Origin: Hyphomonadaceae bacterium UBA7672
GTDB lineage: Bacteria > Pseudomonadota > Alphaproteobacteria > Caulobacterales > Hyphomonadaceae
Reading direction: 5' to 3'
NCBI GenBank assembly: GCA_002483135.1
Contig: DLHI01000015.1
Span: forward strand, 1-64,000
Length of the DNA: 64,000 bases
In this document: piece after piece, positions 7,724 through 13,788 of the stretch
How the letters are laid out: each line of letters starts with the position of its first letter
How positions within the stretch are numbered: position 1 is the first letter of the stretch
Translations under genes and position numbers: made by a program
The notes under the pieces: model-generated
Databases searched by the model: none
What the model saw: the letters and a program-made list of their open reading frames with translations, nothing else
What the model was told of the DNA's origin: nothing

Positions 7724-8023
7724 ATGAGCAAAGCTCCGACACCGCCGCCGTCACAGCCCGGTCAAGGTCCATTAGATCGCCTGACGCAGCTTGAGGATGA
7801 GGTGCGCGCTCTACAGCTCGCTTTGTCGGTCGCGCTGGGCGAACAGCGCCTGAATCGCGAAGACGGCAAGGAGTGGCTGGCTGAACTGCAGCGCGTGGCA
7901 TTGTCCGGACTCTCCAAACAGAGGGCCAAGCAGGCGAGCCGTGTGGCTCGCGAGATCGAAAGGTTCTTCGGCAACATAGAGAAGGGGATCAGCACACTGA
8001 TCCGCCGCAAAACCACGCACTAA
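7724..8023 (+). CDS. Hypothetical 99-residue protein, IS1595 passenger
   Basis: ATG 7724 is preceded by GGAGGG about nine bases upstream. The product has a Pro-rich start, then a charged helical, coiled-coil-like stretch (residues 18-45, with repeated Leu/Glu), and a basic Lys/Arg-rich C-terminus ending 'LIRRKTTH'. No known domain recognised. It lies on the same strand as the transposase and the HEPN-motif gene, inside the inverted repeats, so it moves with the element. It could be a small DNA- or partner-binding protein; this is a guess from composition. Confidence 0.6.
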   Translation: MSKAPTPPPSQPGQGPLDRLTQLEDEVRALQLALSVALGEQRLNREDGKEWLAELQRVALSGLSKQRAKQASRVAREIERFFGNIEKGISTLIRRKTTH

Positions 8024-8166
8024 GAGGAGCGGGGACGCTTCGGCTGCGTTTTGGTCGGCGGCTTCGGCTGGTTCTTCTTTTTCAGATCTTCGTTCGCCCT
8101 CGGCTTTGCGTCGAGCATCCGCTTAAGCGTCTCGTTGAACTTGGTGTCTTTGGAAGGGTTGGACAT
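8020..8166 (-). CDS. 48-residue basic small protein, minus strand, IS1595 passenger
   Basis: Reading the minus strand from the CAT at 8164-8166 to the TAG at 8020-8022 gives 48 residues starting MSNPSKDTKFNETLKRMLDA and ending in a Lys/Pro/Arg-rich tail (QPKPPTKTQPKRPRSS). It fills almost exactly the gap between the 99-residue gene and the HEPN-motif gene. From memory, small proteins of this layout (short 'D.KF...LKRML' helix plus a basic tail) recur in proteobacterial phages and mobile elements. Its start codon shares the CATG with the plus-strand ATG at 8165, and there is no clear ribosome-binding site, so coding is uncertain. Confidence 0.45.
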   Translation of the reverse strand: MSNPSKDTKFNETLKRMLDAKPRANEDLKKKNQPKPPTKTQPKRPRSS

Positions 8167-8740
8167 GGTAGACAGCGACCTTCACAAAATTCTGGACGAC
8201 CTGAGAAAACTGCCATGGCGGGAGCAGGCAGAGGAAGTGGGCGTTGTCTGTATCCTCTGGACGAAGCTCGAATTGTTGATCGACATACTCTTGCTCGGGC
8301 TTCTCGAATCAACCTGCGAAACAACCGCCAGCGTCATCGTCACAACGATGGACTTCCGCGAGAAAATCGCCGCCATCAAAGTAATTGGCTTCAAAAAGAA
8401 GCCCTCTGACGAGTGGTTTAGCAAGCTGGACGACGCACTAAAGACGATTGACGAGGAGCTTCGTCCGGAGCGCAACCGCTACATTCATGACTACTGGCTT
8501 GCGGCGGACACCGCCGTACCTGGCGAACCTATCCTGCGCCTTCAGCACAAAACGAAGCTCGTGAAACCACAGGCGCGTCAGATCGCGATTCAGTACCACT
8601 CCGCAAAGCAAATCTCTGTCGGTGAGATCATGGCGTTTCAAGTCCGCGTGCTGTCCAGCACCGGCAAACTCATGGAGTTGAGCGCACAAAGCGGAATGTC
8701 TTACTCGTTTCCCCCACCGCCAGAAGAAGACGCACCATAA
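8165..8740 (+). CDS. HEPN-motif protein, IS1595 passenger
   Basis: 191 residues from ATG 8165, preceded by GAAGGG about six bases upstream; the frame runs back to 8051, but that stretch looks non-coding on this strand. The N-terminal half is helical: 'LWTKLELLIDILLLGLL' then 'DFREKIAAIKVIGFKKK'. Residues 103-108 read RNRYIH, an exact R-N-x3-H motif, the catalytic signature of HEPN ribonucleases found in many toxins and anti-phage systems. A beta-rich tail ends in a Pro/Glu stretch. The HEPN assignment rests on the motif and helical context only. Being a transposon passenger suits a toxin or defence role, but this is inference. Confidence 0.55.
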   Translation: MVDSDLHKILDDLRKLPWREQAEEVGVVCILWTKLELLIDILLLGLLESTCETTASVIVTTMDFREKIAAIKVIGFKKKPSDEWFSKLDDALKTIDEELRPERNRYIHDYWLAADTAVPGEPILRLQHKTKLVKPQARQIAIQYHSAKQISVGEIMAFQVRVLSSTGKLMELSAQSGMSYSFPPPPEEDAP

Positions 8741-8864
8741 ACTCCCGTCCGCTCTCGAAATCGGGCTGATAGCCCGACAATTCAAAAAGCCCCGCCTCGA
8801 TCATCTCGGGCGTGATCTGGATTTCAGTGCCGGCCTGTCCGTCTTTGGGTAGCTCGCTCGTCAT
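8670..8864 (-). CDS. 64-residue hypothetical protein next to the right IS end
   Basis: The minus-strand frame starts at the inner edge of the right inverted repeat (ATG at 8864-8862). Residues 15-45 (IQITPEMIEAGLFELSGYQ, then 'SGREFMVRLLLAV') resemble small acidic proteins with an 'ITPEMIEAG' core that are common in alphaproteobacterial phages and mobile elements. The C-terminal 20 or so residues overlap the end of the HEPN-motif gene tail to tail. No ribosome-binding site is evident; a leaderless transcript started outside the element is possible. Function unknown. Confidence 0.45.
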   Translation of the reverse strand: MTSELPKDGQAGTEIQITPEMIEAGLFELSGYQPDFESGREFMVRLLLAVGETSKTFRFVRSTP

Positions 8865-8887
8865 GCTTTGTCACGTATATAATGTCG
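8864..8887 (-). repeat. Right terminal inverted repeat of the IS1595 element
   Basis: Pairs with 6156-6179 with one mismatch in 24. Read left to right, it contains TATAAT (8878-8883), pointing towards the operon at 8921, so the element may supply part of a new promoter. Confidence 0.9.
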
Positions 8888-8900
8888 GGTTTACTTGACA
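8883..8900. promoter_or_regulatory. Operator-like palindrome O2, right copy across the IS junction
   Basis: TGTCGGGTTTACTTGACA is two perfect TGTCrrGT half-sites around TT. Its first five bases are the last five of the IS element and the rest is host DNA. It lies 21-38 bp upstream of the ATG at 8921 and overlaps the TATAAT of the IS end. It is a plausible autoregulatory operator for the XRE protein encoded at 9571; that pairing is inferred from proximity. Confidence 0.6.
8888..8895. repeat. 8-bp target site duplication, right copy
   Basis: GGTTTACT, identical to 6148-6155, directly follows the right inverted repeat. Confidence 0.85.
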
Positions 8901-8920
8901 CTCAGTCAAGGAGAGTTGAC

Positions 8921-9574
8921 ATGGCCTCATCGCTCGAAACCACCCTCACCGAAGCCCCTGAGCCGAGCGCGAAGCTTGGCGCCGGCTTCTGGGCCGCATG
9001 GGCCACGGCCATGGCAGTGGTGATGGCGGCCTTCCTCGGCACGCTCTTCCTGCTCTTCCCGCACATGGACACGGTTTGGGGGCGGATCGCCGCGCCTGCC
9101 GCCGTGATCGCCTTCACCCTGGCTCTGGTCGGCGTCTCGATGATCCCGAACCTGGTCCGCCGCAAGCGCGGCTTCGGAGAGCGCATGCGCGAGCCCTATC
9201 GCCGCTACGCACGCCGTTTCCTCCCCGCCATGTTCGCCTATGTGATCCTGCTGATGGCGGCGATCAGCTACGCGAAGGAGGCCGAGCCCACCGGCGCGAT
9301 CGCCTGGCTCGTGGCCATCGCACCGGCCGTCCCGATCCTCTTCGCCATCCGCGCCATCTTCCTGCTGCCTGTCGAGGAAGATGACGAATACATGCGCGCC
9401 CGCATCTACAGCTCCTATGCCTGGGCCACCGGCGCCACGCTGATGGCCTGCACCACGATCGGCTTCCTCGACATGTTCGGCGCCGTGCCGCATCTCGAAA
9501 TGTGGATCGCCTTCCCGATGTGGGCGGTGTTCATGGGCTTCGGGCGCTGCCTTCCGCTCGGGAACGTCAAGTGA
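8921..9574 (+). CDS. Polytopic membrane protein paired with an XRE regulator
   Basis: 217 residues from ATG 8921, with AAGGAG about nine bases upstream. About six hydrophobic segments are visible, starting around residues 22-45 ('FWAAWATAMAVVMAAFLGTLF') and 58-78. A basic cytoplasmic loop ('RRKRGFGERMREPYRRYARR') follows the second. I do not recognise a named family. The stop overlaps the GTG start of the small regulator (GTGA), so the two are translationally coupled. Such pairs of a small membrane protein with a 70-residue XRE regulator are common in alphaproteobacteria, but the function is unknown. Its promoter region was hit by the IS1595 element 34 bp upstream. Confidence 0.75.
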   Translation: MASSLETTLTEAPEPSAKLGAGFWAAWATAMAVVMAAFLGTLFLLFPHMDTVWGRIAAPAAVIAFTLALVGVSMIPNLVRRKRGFGERMREPYRRYARRFLPAMFAYVILLMAAISYAKEAEPTGAIAWLVAIAPAVPILFAIRAIFLLPVEEDDEYMRARIYSSYAWATGATLMACTTIGFLDMFGAVPHLEMWIAFPMWAVFMGFGRCLPLGNVK

Positions 9575-9789
9575 AGAACGATCTTCGCGTGCTGCGCGCC
9601 CAGCGCGGCTGGAGTCAGGGCGACCTCGCCGAAGCTCTCGGCGTCTCCCGGCAGTCCGTGAATGCGCTCGAGACCGGAAAGTTTGACCCCTCCCTCCCGC
9701 TCGCCTTCCGCATAGCCCGCCTCTTCGGCAAGCGCGTCGACGAGATTTTCGACGATGAACTTGGCGGCTTCGACAAGGCGGCTGAATAG
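9571..9789 (+). CDS. Small XRE-family transcriptional regulator
   Basis: 72 residues. The GTG at 9571 overlaps the upstream stop by four bases (GTGA), which fixes the start. Nearly all of the protein is an XRE/Cro-type helix-turn-helix: 'LRVLRAQRGWSQGDLAEALG', then recognition helix 'VSRQSVNALETGKFDPSL', then 'AFRIARLFGKRVDEIF'. This is the YozG-like class of minimal DNA-binding proteins without a sensor domain. It probably controls its own operon through the TGTCrrGT palindromes upstream of 8921; no direct evidence for that. Confidence 0.88.
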   Translation: MKNDLRVLRAQRGWSQGDLAEALGVSRQSVNALETGKFDPSLPLAFRIARLFGKRVDEIFDDELGGFDKAAE

Positions 9790-9815
9790 ATAGACCTCCA
9801 CAGGATATCACGACC

Positions 9816-10691
9816 ATGAACACGATCTTCAACGCCGCGATCGCGGCGATCGCCCTCGCCTTGCCGATGCTAGCGCCCGCCGCAGATGCGCAGGAGCGTT
9901 TCACCGCCACTGTCAGCGGCCCGGAGAACGCGCCCGCGGTGATCCTCATCCCCGGCCTCGCCTCGTCGCGCGATGTCTGGTCCGCCACGGTGCACCAGCT
10001 CGACGAGACGCACCGCGTGCATGTGCTGAACATACGCGGCTTTGCAGGCGAGCCTGCCGGCGCAAACGCTCAAGGTCCCGTACTTCAGCCGCTGATCGAT
10101 GAGATCGCCGCCTACGCCGCAGACCTCGATAGGCCTGCCCTCATCGGCCACTCCATCGGCGGCCTCATCAGCCTTGAAGTCGCCGCGGCAAGACCCGATG
10201 AGATCGGCCGCGTCATGGTGATCGACGCGCTGCCATTCTATTCGCTGCTGTTCAACCCCGCCGCCACGGTCTAGATGTCCGCGCCCTACGCGGAGATGAA
10301 CCGCACCCAGCTTCTCGCCATGACCGACGAGCAGTTCGCCGCCACGCAGGTGCAGACCATGGCCATCATGACGAAGGCGGAGGCCGCGCGCCCAACCCTG
10401 CTCGACTGGTCGCTGACGTCTGATCGCCGCGTCGTCGCCCAAGCGATGTATGAAGTTACGCTCGACGACGCCCGCCCGCGCCTGCCAGCCATTACCGCGC
10501 CCGTCACCGTGCTCTATGCGTGGGACGCTGACATGGGTCGTCCGGCCGACATGGTCGACCAGATGTACGCCACGCCCTATGCTGGCCTCGCCGCCGCCAA
10601 CCTGATCCGTGTCGACGGCAGCTATCACTTCATCATGTTCGATCAACCCGAAGTCTTCACCCAAGAGGTGGCGAACTTCCTGAGGTCGTGA
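9816..10691 (+). pseudogene. Secreted alpha/beta hydrolase interrupted by an in-frame amber codon
   Basis: Two reading frames, 9816-10274 and 10275-10691, are in the same phase and separated only by TAG at 10272-10274. Joined, they make a complete alpha/beta hydrolase of about 291 residues: signal peptide to about residue 25, 'ILIPGLASSRDVW' near the oxyanion loop, nucleophile Ser113 in GHSIGG, then after the stop the acid region 'VLYAWDAD' and the His in 'SYHFIMFDQP'. The first part alone lacks acid and His; the second lacks the nucleophile. One base change (for example CAG or GAG to TAG) explains the break. An ATG follows the stop directly, so a split gene with restart is a weaker alternative. 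Confidence 0.8.
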
Positions 10692-10767
10692 ACGCTATCG
10701 CGTCCGCCTGCGAAATTTCGCCTCGCCTTGCCATCGCGACTTCCCGGCGGGCCGAAAATCCGCTACT

Positions 10768-10784
10768 ACCTGACACTGTCAAGT
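10768..10784. promoter_or_regulatory. Palindromic operator-like site before the P450 gene
   Basis: ACCTGACA-C-TGTCAAGT is a near-perfect inverted repeat ending 21 bases before the P450 ATG. Nearly the same site in reverse orientation (51774-51790) precedes the epoxide-hydrolase-like gene. The TGACAnTGTCA core resembles TetR-type operators. The regulator is not in the window. Confidence 0.55.
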
Positions 10785-10805
10785 GACCCCTCCCCGGAGC
10801 CAGAC

Positions 10806-12035
10806 ATGGCCGACACACTCACGCTCAAGAGCTACAACGACATACCCACGGTCGACTTCGCGCAGAACTCGCCCGAGGCGTCGAGCTACGACATGTTCCG
10901 CCAGTGGCGCGCGGCGACGCCGCTCGTGAAGGTGCCGATCGGGTTTGGCCACATGGTGCTGGCGCTGCGGGCGCGCACCGTCGAGCAAGTCGTCGGATCG
11001 GAAACACGCCAGCTCGAGACCGAGAGCAAGATCCTGCAGGGCGTGTTCGATGGACCGATCTACGATTTCATCGCGCAAGTGATGCTGTTCGCCAATGGCG
11101 AAGTCCACCAGCGCCGCCGCCAGCCCGTGGCTCGCACCTTCGCCTTCAAGCTGATGGAAGCGATGCGCCCCAAGGCGGCTGCTATCGCTGCGGAGCTGAT
11201 CCAGGAACGCCTCGGCAAGGGCCCGTTCGACTATGTGAATGAATTCGCCGCGCAGATTCCCGCCCGCATCATCGCTGACATTCTCGGCATCCCGCGCTCG
11301 GACCTGCCGGTCTTCATGCAGTGGATTTCGGACACGGCCGAAGCCATCGGCTTTATCGACGTCGCCCGCCGTCCGCAGATCGAGAAGAGCCTCACCGAGT
11401 TCAGCGCCTATGTCGACAAGCTGCTGGCCGATCGCCGCGCCAATCCGCGCGGCGACTTCCTGTCGGAGTATGTCGCCGCGACGGCCGCCTCTGGCGACAT
11501 GACCGAAGGCGAAATCCGCGCGCAGGTTGTCGGACTCATCCTCGCCGGCTCGGACACCACGCGCAACGCGATGTGCATGACGCTGTTCCAGCTGTTGCAG
11601 CATCCCGAGCAATGGCGCGCGCTCGTCGCCGATCCGGACGGCCTCAAGAAGAAGGCGTCGGAAGAAGGCCTGCGCTACGAGCCCGTGGTTTCAGGCATTC
11701 CGCGCGTCGCGATCGAAGACATGGCGGTTGAGGGCTATCTCATTCCCGGCGGCGCGATGCTGGCGGTTTCGCTGCTCTCGGTGCTGCGCGACCCCGAAGT
11801 CTACGCAAACCCCGAAAGCTTCGACATCCACCGCACCGACCAGCAGCGCTGGCATCTCGCCTTCGGGGCCGGCGCGCATCGCTGCGCAGGCGAAGCGCTC
11901 GCGCGCGTTGAACTGGAAGAAGTGCTTGCCGCCATCGCCCGGCTCGCCCCCAACACGCGCATCGTGGGACAGGCGCCGAGGCTGAACCCCGGAGCCATCC
12001 GCACTGTGGACCAGATGCGGGTCGAGTTCGCCTAA
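10806..12035 (+). CDS. Cytochrome P450
   Basis: 409 residues from ATG 10806 (GGAG seven bases upstream). The standard P450 features appear in order: I-helix oxygen-binding region 'LILAGSDTTRNAM', K-helix ExxR in 'EEGLRYEPVVSG', and the haem loop FGAGAHRCAGEAL with the axial Cys. It is a soluble bacterial class I-type enzyme needing a separate ferredoxin and reductase, neither of which is nearby. Substrate unknown. It has its own operator-like palindrome and does not form an operon with the convergent gene at 12032, whose stop overlaps its own by three bases. Confidence 0.95.
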   Translation: MADTLTLKSYNDIPTVDFAQNSPEASSYDMFRQWRAATPLVKVPIGFGHMVLALRARTVEQVVGSETRQLETESKILQGVFDGPIYDFIAQVMLFANGEVHQRRRQPVARTFAFKLMEAMRPKAAAIAAELIQERLGKGPFDYVNEFAAQIPARIIADILGIPRSDLPVFMQWISDTAEAIGFIDVARRPQIEKSLTEFSAYVDKLLADRRANPRGDFLSEYVAATAASGDMTEGEIRAQVVGLILAGSDTTRNAMCMTLFQLLQHPEQWRALVADPDGLKKKASEEGLRYEPVVSGIPRVAIEDMAVEGYLIPGGAMLAVSLLSVLRDPEVYANPESFDIHRTDQQRWHLAFGAGAHRCAGEALARVELEEVLAAIARLAPNTRIVGQAPRLNPGAIRTVDQMRVEFA

Positions 12036-13018
12036 CCCGGCATTCCCCGCAACCACCCCTCCCTGACGCGCCGTCCGCGCAGGATGTTGGGCAGCGAGTG
12101 ATTGCCCTCGTGGCAGGCATGCTCGAGCATCGGACGATCGGTGCGATAGAGCGAATACTCGGCCATCCACGGCGCCGTGTAGATCGCCGGATCGACGACC
12201 GTGTACTGATACAGCAGTTCGCCGTCCGCCACGCGCGTGAAGCGCTCGGTCACGACTGAATCCGGGGTCACGATCAGGTTGGAGAAGAACCGCACGCGAT
12301 CGTTCGCCGGAGCGCCGATTGTTTCAACCACCAGCGTCTCGCCTTCCCACCAGGCGATGGAATCGCCCAGCCAGGAATGCAGCGCCTTCGGCTTGTGTTC
12401 GCGCGTCAGCGGGATGATGCGCGCCTCGTCGCCATACTCGGTGTGGATCACCACCTGCCCGGGCACCTGGATAAAGCGGCGCGGATTGACGCTGGTCGTC
12501 CCCATGCCGGTCACCGGCGGCAGGCCGAGACTGGTGACGCAACGCTCCCAGTTCGGCCGCTCCTCCGGATTGTCATACTTGGGCGATTGCGGCCCGCGCA
12601 TCGCCTCGCGTCGGGCCTCGGGCGTGTAGGGTATCTTTCCGTCAGCAGGCAACACGACTGATCGCGTGCGCCGCTCGCCGCGAACGATGGGCAGGCCATC
12701 GGTCACCTTCATCAGTTCAGGCACTTCCGGATCGAGGCTCTGGTCGAGCGCATTGCCGATGCCGGCCGCAGCCTGCGCAGCGAATGCCTGCGCATCAGCC
12801 TCGGGCAGCACCAGCATGGGCACGCGCGGATTCGCTTCCATCAGGATCACGAAATTCTGGTTCCACACGCCCTCGAAGCTGGGATCGCCGAAGGACGTTC
12901 GCGGCGCCACGTATGTCGGCGTCGGCTGTTGAGGGGCCTGCGGGGTTTGGGCGATCGCGGTGGGGAGGGAGAGAAGCGCCAGGGAGAGGGCGCATGGCAG
13001 CAACAGTCTGGCATTCAT
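12032..13018 (-). CDS. Secreted protein of an uncharacterised conserved family
   Basis: 328 residues from ATG 13018, where a clear signal peptide begins (cleavage near 'AIAQTPQA'). The mature part has features I associate with a large family of unnamed secreted proteins in Acidobacteria and Caulobacterales: 'FEGVWNQ' near the start, 'NWERCVTSLGLPP', 'VVIHTEYGDEARIIPL', 'WLGDSIAWWEGETLVVET', 'VTERFTRVADGELLYQYTV' and 'EHACHEGNHSLPNIL'. No enzymatic function is established for it as far as I know. The gene is monocistronic and convergent with the P450 gene. Confidence 0.75.
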   Translation of the reverse strand: MNARLLLPCALSLALLSLPTAIAQTPQAPQQPTPTYVAPRTSFGDPSFEGVWNQNFVILMEANPRVPMLVLPEADAQAFAAQAAAGIGNALDQSLDPEVPELMKVTDGLPIVRGERRTRSVVLPADGKIPYTPEARREAMRGPQSPKYDNPEERPNWERCVTSLGLPPVTGMGTTSVNPRRFIQVPGQVVIHTEYGDEARIIPLTREHKPKALHSWLGDSIAWWEGETLVVETIGAPANDRVRFFSNLIVTPDSVVTERFTRVADGELLYQYTVVDPAIYTAPWMAEYSLYRTDRPMLEHACHEGNHSLPNILRGRRVREGWLRGMPG

Positions 13019-13218
13019 TGTCTTTGTCCTTTTCTGGATCTTTGTCTCTTTTCGCCAGGACACCTTTTTCTAACACGGACGCCGGGGCGACCGAAGACCC
13101 CGCACGCCCCCCATGCCGCAGCGGCGCTTGCGAATTCCAGCGCGTCCCTTCCGGATTCGATGAAGTTTCACCGATCACCGCCAGCCCGCCTTAAGGCCGC
13201 GCGCGTAGATTGGCCGTC

Positions 13219-13788
13219 ATGGCCACTGCGTCCGCCACACCCGCTTTCCGCTCCGCCGCGCATCGCCGCGCGGTGATGCAGCACATCGGCGCGACCATCG
13301 TGCCGTCGGCCCTTGTCTTCGCCCTGCTGGCTCCGATGATCGGCCTCTTTCTCGTCTGGGGCAGCACCTTTATTGCCCTCGTCTGCAGCGCCATCGCCAC
13401 AGGCGGCGCCTCGGCTCCCGCAGCCGTCGCGATGACCATCGACACCATCGTGGCGGGCTATGCAGCGTCGGCGCTTGCCGGCGGCATCGCTGGCGTCTGG
13501 GTCGCCCTGCTCTCGCCCTTTGCGCCGGACACGCCGCGCTTCTACAGCGCCGCCGCCATCATCGGCATGATGAACGCCTTCCTGTTCGTCTCGGTTGACG
13601 CCGACGCGGGCATGTTCGGCGGCCAGCTGTTCATCGCGCTCACCGGCGCGGTTAGCGTCTTCCTGTGCGCCTGGTTCCTGAAGGACTTCGTGCTCAAGCG
13701 CGACGAGGCCCAGCGCGACACGCTCTCCCGCGAGCGCGCTGAACGACTGGCGAAGGAACGCGCCGCCCTAACTGCAGATCGCCGCTGA
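13219..13788 (+). CDS. Hypothetical membrane protein
   Basis: 189 residues from ATG 13219 (a TTG three codons earlier is possible). About four transmembrane segments lie between residues 28 and 155, including 'VFALLAPMIGLFLVWGSTF' and 'LFIALTGAVSVFLCAWFL', followed by a charged, coiled-coil-like C-terminus rich in Arg and Glu. No family recognised. The C-terminal 20 bases overlap the convergent OmpA-domain gene. Confidence 0.65.
   Translation: MATASATPAFRSAAHRRAVMQHIGATIVPSALVFALLAPMIGLFLVWGSTFIALVCSAIATGGASAPAAVAMTIDTIVAGYAASALAGGIAGVWVALLSPFAPDTPRFYSAAAIIGMMNAFLFVSVDADAGMFGGQLFIALTGAVSVFLCAWFLKDFVLKRDEAQRDTLSRERAERLAKERAALTADRR

Larger units (their letters stand above)
6156..8887 (+). mobile_element. 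IS1595-family insertion sequence with passenger genes (2732 bp)
   Basis: The element is bounded by 24-bp inverted repeats (6156-6179 and 8864-8887, one mismatch at position 14) and an 8-bp direct duplication, GGTTTACT, on both sides. It encodes an ISXO2-type transposase (6219-7241) and several passenger reading frames: a 27-residue frame (7569), a 99-residue protein (7724), a 48-residue minus-strand frame (8020-8166), a 191-residue protein with a HEPN motif (8165) and a 64-residue minus-strand frame (8670). Intact transposase, near-identical ends and exact target duplication point to a recent insertion. It landed in the promoter region of the operon starting at 8921. Confidence 0.92.

Noticed and set aside
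10768..10784. P450 palindrome as a further site for the XRE protein at 9571
   Set aside because: It uses the same half-site, but in the opposite orientation and with a one-base centre, so a different regulator is more likely.
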